Source: Breviolum minutum Mf 1.05b.01 (taxonomy: Eukaryota; Sar; Dinophyceae; Suessiales; Symbiodiniaceae). From it: 64,000 bases of DNA. Location of the stretch: positions 62,001 to 126,000 of the forward strand of contig DF239120.1 in the NCBI GenBank assembly GCA_000507305.1. Direction: 5' to 3'. The notes under the pieces were generated by a model. That model made no database searches and was not told the origin of the DNA. It saw nothing but the letters and a program-made list of their open reading frames with translations. Below, piece after piece: positions 42,901 to 52,749 of the stretch. Position 1 is the stretch's first letter. Each line of letters opens with the position of its first letter. The translations under genes and the position numbers were made by a program.

Positions 42901-45531
42901 ATTCACTATTCTGAAGATCCCAAAAAAAGAGACTTGTTGTAGTGCTAACTGCTGAAGCAATAATGTGGTGAACATCGCAAGTCAGGGTCGATGTGTTACA
43001 CAATCTCATATCCTTTTCTTTTGACCAACCCTCCCAGAGCCAAAGAATCCATGTTTTGAAAATGATCACTGGGAAGCTGCACCTTGGGAAGGCAAATTAA
43101 ATGTTTCAAGTATTTTCAACTATAGCAATAAAGGGGTTGTTAATATACCATGTAGTCTCCATGAAAGGGATTGCAAATATAACATCCCTTACTCCACAAT
43201 CAAAATACAAAAATGGTATATCAATCTTTCAATAGTAGGGGTTGTTCATATACAATTTGTTTTAGAACTTTGATGAACAGAGGGATGTCTATGATGACTT
43301 TAGTTCTCATACAGCAACTTTGTCAAAAATACTAGAGTTCCATTAAAAGGGAATGTCTAGAACCTAAAACATGAATCTACCCAAAACAACTCTAGCCAAT
43401 TGATGTATCATTATTGATGTAGATATACGTATATATATACCGATATATCGATTGGTGTTTTGAGGCATTTCGCCTTGAAAAAAATTTCCGTATCAGGAAA
43501 TCATTCAGGAGAACTTCCACTCATTGGCCAGACTTACATTTTCCAATGAATCAGAAGACCTAGTGCCTGGGCGCCCGTGAAGTCACCAGGGAAGGGAATT
43601 CCTGAAGAGAAGTGATCGGCTGTGAAATTTTAGGTGTTAGTACAGGTATATGTATATACCTCTGTATATATATATGCATATACTGGCATATACCTATATT
43701 TTATACAGTAGACATTTTCAACTGAAGTGTGTTTGATGACTTTTTGCAGGAGAATTGAAGTTTTACCAAATAGCAGTTGGCCATGTACAAATGTTGTGGC
43801 ACTTGTCGGAGCCGGATCATGTTCCAAAATCTGATTTTTCAGTATCAATTTTGAAAAATCTGATGTTGAGTCAGAATGACATTTGACCCAGATACCGGAT
43901 GTCGTGGTCAGTGGTCTTTTTGATCGGGATAGACACAGATGTGTTGAGAATACGACAAGTTTTTTCGACACATCCAGTTTTTTTTTCTATAACCCTGGCA
44001 CCCATTTTCTCATGATACTTCACAAGTTCTTCATTTTTCATGGTGTACATCATTTGAAGCTGGTCGGGGCATGTCCTATCATCCAGAATCGCAAGTGTTA
44101 TGGAAGACTCCCACTCGTCGTACAACAAAGCTAAACTCACCACTGTGTGCGTGCTTGCTAGATTGTTTACCTTGCCAAAACTTGCTATTCAGATACTAGC
44201 CATATCGCCATGTTTTCAAGTGACATGACACATACAGATGCAATTTAACCATTCAATACCTACATACATAATATGATTATATATACGCTTATTGCATGAT
44301 CACAACCCCATGATCCCAGCAACCACGTTGTTTTTCAACTGAGGTGTGTTGGTCCCAGCAGCAATTTTTTGAAGTCATTGGAGGCATGCCAGTTACTGCT
44401 GCTGAATCCAAAGCTTTACGTTTTGATAAGATCATCGGTGCAACTTGCCCTGGCAGGAAAGAAACTAGGTGGTGGTTTCAAATATTTTTTATTTTCACCC
44501 CTACTTGGGGAAGAATCCAATTTTGACTAATATGTTTCAAATGGGTTGAAACCACCAACTAGGAAACTGTTCCCTCTCCCACATGTTTTTTTCTACAGAA
44601 ATTTTGGTGGGGAAGATGTTGTTTGCTGATAAGAACGAAGTTTCATTGGAGGTTTCCTACCTGTATAAAAAGCATGTGGATTGCCCAAATATCAATATAC
44701 TGACTTCAACTATAGAAAGTTTGGATTGGATGTTTTTAAGAAGCTTTTGTAAAGAGCCCTTCCAGGTATTTAAACCGCAAACCATTGGTCCCAATCTAGT
44801 AATCACGGGCACAGACAGATCAATTTTATCATGTTATCAGGCTACTAACTACTAGATTATTCATGATGGGTTCTCTCCCTAACCAGTCACTGTCACTTGA
44901 GAGGAGTTTCCCCTGATTAATGTCACAAAAACTGATTACCATACATTACCATCATTTTATCTCCCAGCAAAAATGGATGATGTTGTTATTTCCCACCCAG
45001 CCATTGGGGGATCCTGACTTTCCAGGTAGACAAGGTTGGTCCTAATGTGGCCATGATCAAATTACAGATTGGCCACCAGGCAGCAAGCTATCAAACGTTT
45101 GGCCTTGCCATCCCTCCTTTTGAGAAGTGAAACATGAGCAGGTGATTTTTTGCACACTCATCCTATTGACTTGTGCCCAAGTTTTCTGGGGAACATTTTG
45201 ATGTACCTCTTGTCGCATCAGATGTTTTTTTCAATCGGAAGTATTGCTCACGTATTCCAGTCTACTAGATGTAGGCGTCATGAGTCATGTCGAAGATACC
45301 TGTAGTTTCGTATGATACTACAAGCCTCACTCAGTCCAGTTTCTGGCCATCAGCTTCAACATCTTCTTGGTCCTTTGTGGTTTTCATGGTCCATTGAGTC
45401 CATTAGCCCCATTAGCCTTTCGCTCAGGATACCCGCCTGTGTTATATACCGACTTTTTGTCTATGTTGCGGCTGGGTGATCGTTGGTGGATCGTGGCCAA
45501 AAGTAGCGATGGAGAAGCATTCCCAAAATGA
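39973..45531 (+). CDS. tandem NTF2-like (SnoaL/lumazine-binding-2 type) domain protein
   Basis: Seven exons in continuous phase: 39973-40194, 41741-41826, 42484-42662, 43750-43841, 44359-44437, 45030-45071 and 45416-45531 (TGA). Domain 1 begins LEAYFEGLHRGDVSRMKEVW (N-terminal helices), continues ASKFFVAWMRF, then CAKVRIAL and YHDFLLLLRLHGKWQIISKV, the paired C-terminal strands typical of this cone-shaped alpha+beta fold. Domain 2 repeats the order: IRGVLEYFRGGHLSKPETWS, then QQFFEVIGGMPVTAAESKA, VAMIKLQI, and YTDFLSMLRLGDRWWIVAKS. About 270 residues are visible, and each domain is close to the usual 120-130. Known members are enzymes or small-ligand binders; catalytic residues cannot be assigned, so activity is open. 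Two acceptors use the second AG of CAGAG. The sixth intron has a GC donor. The N-terminus is incomplete. Confidence 0.75.
40381..40477 (+). mobile_element. CTAG-TIR miniature element, copy 5
   Basis: Left CTAGGTGGTGGTTTTGAATA, right GTTTGAAGCCACCAACCA, flanked by ACAA on both sides. In the first long intron of the NTF2-like gene. Confidence 0.75.
42030..42144. mobile_element. CCCTCCCTGAAACTAAC inverted-repeat element
   Basis: Left CTACCCTCCCTGAAACTAAC and right GTTAGTTTCAGGGAGTGTAG are near-perfect inverted repeats. The best-preserved member of the family. In an intron of the NTF2-like gene. Confidence 0.7.
43509..43576 (+). CDS. exon-like segment inside an intron of the NTF2-like gene
   Basis: GGAAATCATTCAG acceptor, frame ENFHSLARLTFSNESEDL then VPGR, donor GTGAAG. 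It looks coding, yet the NTF2 fold is complete without it and its phase does not fit. It could be an alternative exon or chance. Confidence 0.25.
43871..44143 (-). CDS. antisense open frame, unknown
   Basis: A 90-codon - strand frame: LALLYDEWESSITLAILDD, RTCPDQLQMMYTMKNEEL, KYHEKMGARVIEKKTGC. About two thirds of codons begin with a purine, a coding-like bias, and the + strand here is T-rich and unconvincing. It lies in an intron of the NTF2-like gene. Splice borders are not resolved. Confidence 0.33.
   Translation of the reverse strand: MVSLALLYDEWESSITLAILDDRTCPDQLQMMYTMKNEELVKYHEKMGARVIEKKTGCVEKTCRILNTSVSIPIKKTTDHDIRYLGQMSF
44465..44562 (+). mobile_element. CTAG-TIR miniature element, copy 6
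   Basis: Left CTAGGTGGTGGTTTCAAATA, right GGTTGAAACCACCAACTAG, flanked by GAAA on both sides. The cleanest copy. It lies 28 bp past the exon ending at 44437. Confidence 0.8.
44599..44765 (+). CDS. exon-like segment inside an intron of the NTF2-like gene
   Basis: TTTTTTTCTACAG acceptor and CAG|GTATTT donor bound 55 codons (ILVGKMLFADKNEVSLEV, SYLYKKHVDCPNINILTS, SLDWMFLRSFCKEPF). Splice signals are good, but inclusion would insert about 55 residues between two core strands of the second NTF2 domain. Perhaps an alternative or skipped exon. Confidence 0.3.
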
Positions 45532-45663
45532 AGCACAGTTGTCAAGGTGTTTTGGGCAAACAGAACCCAGAGCATCCAGAGCAAGCATTTTCAAGATTTA
45601 TTGCAACAGAGAGTAAAAGAAGCTGCACTCTGCAGTTGGGTCATGTCTCTAAGTGTGCTTCCG

Positions 45664-45770
45664 TGGTGTTTGGAAGAAATCCTGCAGCACCTGGGATGTA
45701 AAAAGTCCTGGAAATAAGGGGGATAAACTACCTATCAAGTGGTTCGCAGAATTTCTTCCATGAACAGTAC
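45664..45770. mobile_element. GATGGAAGAAATCC inverted-repeat element
   Basis: Left TGTTTGGAAGAAATCCTGCA, interior GGGATAAACTACC, right AGAATTTCTTCCATGAACAG. Between the NTF2-like gene and the next gene. Confidence 0.6.
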
Positions 45771-46285
45771 AGTCAAAGTCGAAGGGTGTGCAGTCTAGAC
45801 ACCAAGAAACTGCTGTTTCCAGGACCAGGAGGTCTGAGACTTCTGATTTCTTCTCAGGCATGTCACTCCATCAATTGAACTGTTTAAAACATAGCCCCAA
45901 TGACCAAGTGGTGGAATCAATGTGGAATCAGAATCACCAGATCTTTAAAGATTATTGAAAGAAAAAATCTATGTTTGCACCACATGAAACCATATTTGTG
46001 GGGACTCTTTCCAAGTTCAAGCTTTTCTATAGTGGAATACGACAAGTTGATCAGATGTTTGCCGGGTCTTCATACTCGAGGAGCTCCTCTGTCTTTGGTG
46101 GCCGCTTTTAGCTGCAAAGGCTTGGTGTTTTTTTCATTGGATAAAACGGTGAACTTTTTGTGAGGAGTTGCATGGATGAGGAAAAAGGCGAAAGCTTGGT
46201 GCAAAGTTTCAGTTGGTCCATTTTGGCTTGAATAAGTCCAAAAATGATGAGAATAAAGAATAAAGGAAGAATAGGAAGGTAGCAG

Positions 46286-46419
46286 CTTTTTCTCCGTACG
46301 TGCCTTCGTACCACCACAGACAAAGAAGGTTGAATGACTTGTTTCGGTCCCATATACCCATGGATTTCTATTTCAAACCCCACTATGTTGTGGACGCTTT
46401 TGGCTTCCGTGCATATCAA
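46286..46419 (+). CDS. exon, unknown protein
   Basis: GGAAGGTAGCAG acceptor. The frame reads FSPYVPSYHHRQRRLNDLF then RSHIPMDFYFKPHYVVDAF and GFRAYQ, ending at a GTATAA donor. Very protein-like. It is mutually exclusive with the exon starting at 46421, which uses the same AAG as acceptor. A 134-codon - strand frame overlaps both. Confidence 0.42.
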
Positions 46420-46420
46420 G

Positions 46421-48735
46421 TATAAGGAAGCAGATAGAAGTGACATCGATGAAGGGACTTTCCAACAAACAATCGCGTTGTCTCCCACATCAATAGGTCG
46501 ATTTTTTTCCAATCGAAAATGGGATAGCCCTAAACTCCAGCATCGCTATCTAGCCGAATCAAACACATTCATGCATTCATTTTATATCTAGCTCGTCCTT
46601 TCGGGTCCTGGGTGGACTATCACATCTTCGATGAATTTTGGACCCGCCACAGGTCCTGGTGATGTACCTTGTGACTGCTGTGATCCTGTGGATGGTAGTG
46701 GAGGCAACCCAAAATAGCACTTGGGGAGCGTTTTTGAAAACGACTTGTGACTTGTTTGTCCTTTTGTGTTCGTTCATAAAACTGACACATAAACCCGAAG
46801 CAAGAACGTACCCGATCCAAGAGTTTCTCCTCCAGTATCTCCAATGTGACCTTTGGGATGTTGTAGTTTTATGTATATAAATAATGTAATATATGAATAA
46901 ATATATACCCGGGACCCTGAAACTAACAGCGAGTTTACACCTGGTCCGATTTTCATATCCTAAAATAGACTCCCGACCTATTTTTAGGGTGAACTCTTAG
47001 TTTCAGGGAATGTATGAATGTATATATTTTCATATGTATTTAAAAGATTAGCCAAGTTGAGGTCCCAACTGTGTTGGGTTTAAGGTTTGAGATTCCAATG
47101 TCAGGTGCACGGTTGATGGCATATGGTGAGGACAGAGCTGCAACAATGGAGGTGGAGTTGATGTACTTGTTATACCATGATGTGTACGATTAATTACATG
47201 TACATACTATTCGCATACATCCAGTCAATATTCATATGTGTATTTGATATTTTGATGTTCATTGTTATGATTATATATATATACATAGCGTTGTGTGTGG
47301 TGGGGGCACGAAAAACGCCTATAGATATCATCTTTTGTATGGATGGAATCAAAAAATCCTATCAGCTTGCTATCAATTTGAGGGACTTGAGGGTATGCCG
47401 GTTGGATTTGTCAGATTTATCATCTACAGTAATCTAAATACTATAGATTTGCTATCAATTACTATATGTTTTTCACGATATGTTCCTTGTAGTTTCCGTG
47501 CAGAACTTCAGAACTACATTTTTTTTTCATGCACTTCCTTTAAAACCGCAGGAAGCATTGGACATGTCCGAGAGCGCAGGAGAGTCATGGGTGGGGTTTG
47601 AGGCGATGAGTTTTGCAAAAGGAAGGTTGCTGAAAGGTTACAGCTTCAAAGGTTACAGCTTCCTCGGATTGGTAAGGACATTTTTGAAAATGGTGGAAGT
47701 TTTTCAAGCAAACTTGACTTGAACTCAGGCAGGTTGGCGAATCCTGTTGGGTAAGCGGGTGGGCGAACCAAACAGTCACAGCTTCCAAAAACCTCCGGCA
47801 GGACCCCTGGGCGAGGATGTGCCGCCGCCACCAGTCCCGACAGACGGTCTTCGGCTACCACCGCTGGCTTCATCTCGTAGAACACCAACACCGGCGCAAG
47901 CGCAACTTGATTTTTTTGCTGAGAACTGGGGTGATTGGACACAGATGGTTTACATCTCCAACAAATTGGCATGGAACTCAAGAGTTCATCTTTTGTAGAT
48001 CCTGTTTTTTGATTGGCAGGGTCTCAGGGTCTATAGGATTGTTTTTGAGAGGTGAATACAAACATTGTTTTGTATTCATGCAAAATTGGCTTTCAGAAAA
48101 TTTGGGAAGGTGCACATTTCTACATGTTCGGCTTTAAAACATTTCATTTCTAGAACGAATGAATGTGTTCACCAGTGGGACGACCAAAAAACACGAGCGG
48201 TGTGTAAGGTGAAATTCCCTTAAATGTCCTTTGACCATGAGTGTGTCATTGATGTCATTGTCTTGGAAAGGATTCTCCAAATTTCAAATTTGGATGGTTG
48301 ATTTTAGAGGGAACGGGAGTTGAATTTTAGGGAGGTGTTTGTTTCAATTTTGTGACACCCAAATGGGTTGAGTTCCATTCTATCAAGGCGCCTTGGTTGT
48401 TTTTTGGATCTCGTTAAAGGCCCGCACCGCCCACCAAGGTCGCCAAAACCAGTCAAGCCACAGAAGGCGACTGAACGATTGCCACCACTGGTAGTCATCT
48501 AGTGGAATCTAGTCAGGCGTTCAACAGGCTCAGATATGTTCAGATGATGGTGAGATGAGTTTTGATCTACAACCTTTAAGTGTGCCAGCTTCTTACTAGC
48601 AGATAGATTTAAGAATCATCTCCTGGCACTAGTGATTTTGAAGTTGGTTTAGATTTTTGATGATGTTTGATCACAGAGCTGGGTTTTGACACAGAGCTGT
48701 CTCCTGAATTACTGATCCTGACAGATATGTTTTGA
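46421..48735 (+). CDS. eight-exon gene with Pro-rich C-terminal half
   Basis: Exons 46421-46496, 46592-46652, 47085-47162, 47289-47428, 47552-47590, 47802-47930, 48420-48490 and 48679-48735 (TGA) all join in phase. Text: YKEADRSDIDEGTFQQTI; RPFGSWVDYHIFDEFWTRH; FEIPMSGARLMAYGEDRAA; VVCGGGTKNAYRYHLLYGW and FEGLEGMPVGFVRFIIY; SIGHVRERRRVM; then the Pro-rich PLGEDVPPPPVPTDGLRLPP, PHRPPRSPKPVKPQK, and a short end LGFDTELSPELLILTDMF. The Pro-rich part may be a flexible linker or SH3/WW-type ligand, inferred from composition. The last acceptor is the second AG of CAGAG. The fifth exon (39 nt) is optional by phase. The N-terminus is open. No family recognised. Confidence 0.58.
46907..47013. mobile_element. 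CCCTCCCTGAAACTAAC inverted-repeat element
   Basis: Left GGGACCCTGAAACTAACAGC, right CTCTTAGTTTCAGGGAATGT. In an intron of the gene at 46421. Confidence 0.6.
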
Positions 48736-49146
48736 GGGAACTCGGAACCCAAAGTGTTCATCTTGAAAGGGTACCTGAGTGTGGGTTGATCAGTGGCAAG
48801 CTTTGTGGTAGAGAAGCTTGAAAAAAAAATGAATTGCTAAAAGTAGAGGCATTCACCAATCATTCTGAAGGTTTATCCCACTTCCCAAGCCTTGCTTGCC
48901 ACCAACAATCATGGAAGAGGAACTCCAAAGTTCTCCAAAGTACGTATCATGAGTGTATCCAAGACTTGACCGTTTTTTTCTAGAAAGAAAAACATGGATT
49001 TTTGTGGGGTAGCAAGATCTACTGGGTGGTGCTTTCAAATGTTTTTTATGTTAATCCCTATTTGGGGAAGATTCCCAATTTGAAAAAAAAATGAAAGGGG
49101 TTGAAACCAGCAACTAGTCTACATTTCCTGTTTCTCAATATTTGAG
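48736..49146. other. intergenic, one CTAG-TIR element
   Basis: Between the stop at 48735 and the next exon nothing coding is supported. The CTAG-TIR element at 49022-49117 occupies the end. Confidence 0.4.
49022..49117 (+). mobile_element. CTAG-TIR miniature element, copy 7
   Basis: Left CTGGGTGGTGCTTTCAAATG, right GGTTGAAACCAGCAACTAG, flanked by TCTA on both sides. Confidence 0.7.
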
Positions 49147-49274
49147 CCAGAATCTTTGAAGCTGGTGCTTCACGGAATGTTTCACGATCTGCTTTCCTGG
49201 AAAACCCAGCCAAGCAGTTGCAAGACAAACACATCTCCGGACTCAACCGATCACCGTCACGGATCGCTTTTTAA
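49147..49274 (+). CDS. terminal exon, unknown protein
   Basis: CTCAATATTTGAG acceptor. Preferred frame: RIFEAGASRNVSRSAFLENP, AKQLQDKHISGLNRSPSR then IAF and TAA. A second frame (PESLKLVLHGMFHDLLSW) is open as well. Function unknown. Confidence 0.42.
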
Positions 49275-49328
49275 AGGAGTTACAGGAATCAATCGCAGAT
49301 ATATATAATCTATATATATGAATATTAT

Positions 49329-49852
49329 ATGAATGTCAACTCATCATATCTCATGGTTTTTTTTTGGATCAAATATGATCTTCCATGCCCTAAAAACATA
49401 TGGAAATGTACTGTTTTTCGTACACAGATACACCAAGGTAGAAGCCAAAAAGAGGGTTTGACAAACGATGTTTTTTTTTCCCTACGGTTAGGTAACATGG
49501 TTTTTTGCTCCTTAAAACTGAAAGCATCCGAAAAACCCAAGGGGTTTGCGGTTGAGCTCCAAAAGCATCAATGTTTTTTTGCGCAAAAAAAGACGGAGTG
49601 GAGAACAAGGCCAACCCATTTCACGTCGAATTCTTTCAAAAAACACTCGAAGTAACGAAATGTTGTCGAATCGCCTTTTTTTCGTCCTGCTCCCAGTTTT
49701 TGGAACGAAAGGCCATTGACATACGAATGATCGTTCAGAGATATATGATTGTACTGTATATTCTGCAAAGTTTGGCTGATCAACCATCTCGGTTCCTTGG
49801 GTCGACCACCCATGGTGATCCCCAGCTGATCCCCAGCAGCTTCAAGGAGTGA
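49329..49852. other. stretch open in several frames on both strands
   Basis: Two + frames (108 and 93 codons) and several - frames (71-91 codons) overlap here with few stops. The + frame from 49571 (HVEFFQKTLEVTKCC, RKAIDIRMIVQRYMIVLYI) reads best. No convincing splice borders. Either one real exon with shadows or a decayed element. Confidence 0.3.
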
Positions 49853-50003
49853 TATTCAGACGAAAAAACTTTGAACCAATCAAATTGTATGTCAAATGCT
49901 GGCATATCTTGAAGTCATAGTATCCCAGACATGATTGGATGTCCAGCCCGTAATGGCAGATGTTTGTATTCAATATCACCATAGCTTCTTGTTGCTTCAC
50001 AAG

Positions 50004-50108
50004 AAGCAGGGGATGATTTGTACCGAATTGCACATGATTTTTCTGCCAGTAGATCCTAACATTGACGAGTACTGGCAGTGTTCAATTGGCGGGCATACCT
50101 TGGAATAA
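50004..50108 (+). CDS. terminal exon, unknown protein
   Basis: Acceptor CTTCTTGTTGCTTCACAAG, then KQGMICTELHMIFLPVDPN and IDEYWQCSIGGHTLE before TAA. Other frames close quickly. Confidence 0.45.
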   Translation, partial: KQGMICTELHMIFLPVDPNIDEYWQCSIGGHTLE

Positions 50109-50227
50109 CTGGGATTTCCTGTGATTCTTTCATGTGTGAAGTGAAAACCCATGTGCACTAGTTTCATTCCGAGACCATATCTTGGTAGTCGCTCAGGAAG
50201 ATGTAAAAAAGAACCCAAAATACTCAG

Positions 50228-50256
50228 GATCAGCGATTGGACCCTCCAGTGGAAGG
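50228..50256 (+). CDS. possible 29-nt micro-exon
   Basis: AAAATACTCAG acceptor and GTGAAT donor bound DQRLDPPVEG. G-rich first positions. Too short to be sure. Confidence 0.28.
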
Positions 50257-51091
50257 GTGAATGGACCTGTATAGCAGAGGTAGGGTCCTCAGAATAGCCA
50301 CTTTTGAGGGGTTAGGATACTTAGGACAAATCTATTGGGGAAACATATCCTATCCTCTACTCAAAAGCATGTTGCCTCATTTTTGAAAGTGGGTGAATGA
50401 TGCATTACCCCAGATTTTTTTAGGTTTAGCATGTTTCCCTGAAAGGGAGGCTATTCGAAAAACTGGGTGGATGGGATGATATAAACCCCAAACAAAAAAA
50501 ACAAAAAAGACTCCGGGAGAGTCGGTGGAATCCTATTTTTTCACGATGGGATTGGATCTGGAAACTCTCCATGTGAATAGCAATCATCTCAGTAGTTTTT
50601 TTACCAAAACCATAGCTAGAACTTAGAACTATACATACATATGTATCATCAAGGAGAATGAGTTCCAATCCAAGACCCAAGGATATGTTTGTTGCTAAAA
50701 GGTTGATTTCCTTCTTAGTTGCCACAAGGCAAGCTGTAGCCAGTGTACTGTACCCTCCAGTAAACTAACAACATCATTGGAATGAAATTCCATGTGGTTT
50801 CCATCAAGAATCCCCTTCCAATGTTGGCACAAGCCACTTTCCTTAGAACCCTAAATCGTTGAAGCATTTGAAACATCTTTGCTTCAGTTCAATATCTGGC
50901 TATCACTAAACAGTAATATCCATATTGACTACTCGGGATGCGAAAACTCTCCCAGCAACAGTAGTACATGAAGACTAAGTTTGGGTTCTTTGAGTAAGCA
51001 GGTGGAGCATCCCAATTCTTTGCCAACTTAGTTTTATTTGGCCATGATGTTTGGGGATCTTACACCATGATCCCTATGGCAAAAAGCGCAG
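50257..51091. other. no firm exon
   Basis: Contains a CCCTCCAGTAAACTAAC element end (50752-50775) and a 99-codon - strand frame (50426-50725) without splice sites. Confidence 0.3.
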
Positions 51092-51169
51092 GAGCTTCAA
51101 GTTGCTGCGGGTGGCCATCAAGCTATGGCAGCAGATGCGACCTACCTTTGGCTGAATCAACCTTCGTGA
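51092..51169 (+). CDS. exon candidate
   Basis: GCAAAAAGCGCAG acceptor, frame ELQVAAGGHQAMAADATYL then WLNQPS to TGA, with almost half the codons starting in G. Frame +1 (KRRSFKLLRVAIKLWQQM) is open too and has GC-rich third positions. Confidence 0.38.
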   Translation, partial: ELQVAAGGHQAMAADATYLWLNQPS

Positions 51170-51310
51170 TTTTCCCTGATGCACAGTGTGGCACGTAGCC
51201 GCTGACATATTGACGCCCATTTGAATTTGCGATCCGGAATGTCGGCAGGTGAATCTCAGCATTTCGATGCTCCAATGATTCGGGAAGAGTCAATCAATCA
51301 AGCCTTTTTG

Positions 51311-51415
51311 TCGAGCCGCTCACCCGAGTCCACGTTGACTGCCTCCAGAATGTTAGTGCCGAGGAAGCCACACACAAATCACACCTAATCAAAGTTTGTT
51401 CCAAATGCTCATAAG
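51311..51415 (+). CDS. exon candidate
   Basis: CTTTTTGTCGAG acceptor then PLTRVHVDCLQNVSAEEAT and HKSHLIKVCSKCS before TAA at about 51413. Other frames close. A 3' exon if real. Confidence 0.33.
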
Positions 51416-51477
51416 TTCCACAGTATGGAAACGTTCAGAGCATGGCCTGTGGTTAGCAGCACGACCAGTTTTTGAAG

Positions 51478-51980
51478 AACATTCTGGCCACCAGCAGCAG
51501 CGTAACAAATTCCACTAGAACTCAATGATTCCACGCTGTGCTGGTCTTGTTGTGCCCCTGAATATGTTGCTGCTTGATAGGTGGAATTCCTTACCAACAA
51601 GAAGGCGTTCCAGATTCGTTCAAACATCCAAAGTTGTTGGCAAAAGCAGTAAGAAGTTGTCCGATAGTGAAGATGACAAGCAAATTGATTCTTGAGTCTT
51701 GGCCGAAATTCCAATTTGGACTTTTACGAGTGCAGCATTCCTTGGTATATATATAGATTGAAGTTCTGCAAGTTGGGTTGAGCACAGGCCTGTGGCTAGC
51801 AGCACCACAGAAACCTTTGGGCATTCTGACTTCCAGTAGCAGCGCAACAATTCCACTAGAACTGAATGATTCCACGTTGTGCTGGTCTTGTTGTGCCCTT
51901 GAATATGTTGCAGCTTTGATAGGTGGAATGCATCCCAGACTTGTTCAAGAATCGCAGAAGCAGTAAGTAGTTGGCCGATA
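51478..51980. repeat. two-copy diverged direct duplication
   Basis: The block at 51480-51600 (CCACTAGAACTCAATGATTC, TGTGCTGGTCTTGTTGTGCC, TGATAGGTGGAAT) recurs at 51822-51930 with about 10-15 percent differences. Frames on the - strand across both copies are therefore similar and not independent evidence. Confidence 0.7.
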
Positions 51981-52749
51981 GTGACTTGAGTTGAAGATGA
52001 CAAGCAAATTGATTCGTGAGTCTTAGTTCAAATTTGTGGTTGAGCAGCCAGGTGGCAGTTCAGCATACGAATCGTGAAATGCTGCAGTGCATGTTTAAGT
52101 CAATTTTGACAGAGAACTCCTCTTAAAGACAGCATACAGCAGCGGGAAATCATAACTCTGCCTGGCAATCGAAAGTTGCTGTGAGGCTGAGAGGATGGAT
52201 GCGCTTTGGCCGATTGTCACAATCTAAAGACTTTACGGATGCTTTTTGATCAATGCATTTTGAGACCAAAGGATGGCATATGAGATCTACTCAACAAGAA
52301 CTTTGAAGTTTGCAGATGCTGATCATGTTCGATGGAGAACGGAAAAGGCTTTTGTTGTGGGAAGGTGCCACAGATCATAGAAAGTTTGTCGTTTTTCCCT
52401 TACAGGTCATCAACTAGTTGGCACTTGATTTGGGTGATCCCTCGACGTGGCTGCGCAAGACTTGCAACCTTGCGACCAGTTATTGTCACGGATTATTCTT
52501 GATGCGGCTTTTTGATGTGTGTGGTAAAGCCAGTAAAGCTGTAAAGAAACACCCCAGTTTTTCAAACCAAATGGGGTGCCACTCTTCATTGGCAAGGTGA
52601 TCGCTGCACTCAAGGTGGCTACGCAAGGTGGCCCAGATCGTGCACTCAAGGTGGCTAGTGTGCAGCATGACGCATCACGACGCAGCATGATGTATCCCAG
52701 TGCAATGAACCGTGACCCATCATCAGGATTGTATTACTCGATTTTCGAG

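Noticed and set aside
44968..45025. Exon-like QKWMMLLFPTQPLGDPDF
   Set aside because: It would need a donor where the NTF2 reading needs an acceptor (CCAGGTAG); the fold supports the latter.
46213..46232. CCATTTTGGCT, as in the dinoflagellate spliced leader
   Set aside because: Only 11 consecutive bases agree with the leader as I know it and the flanks differ. Expected by chance at a few percent in a window this size.
46108..46512. 134-codon - strand frame with a hydrophobic segment
   Set aside because: It overlaps + strand exons that have acceptors, donors and matching phases; no splice sites were seen on the - strand.
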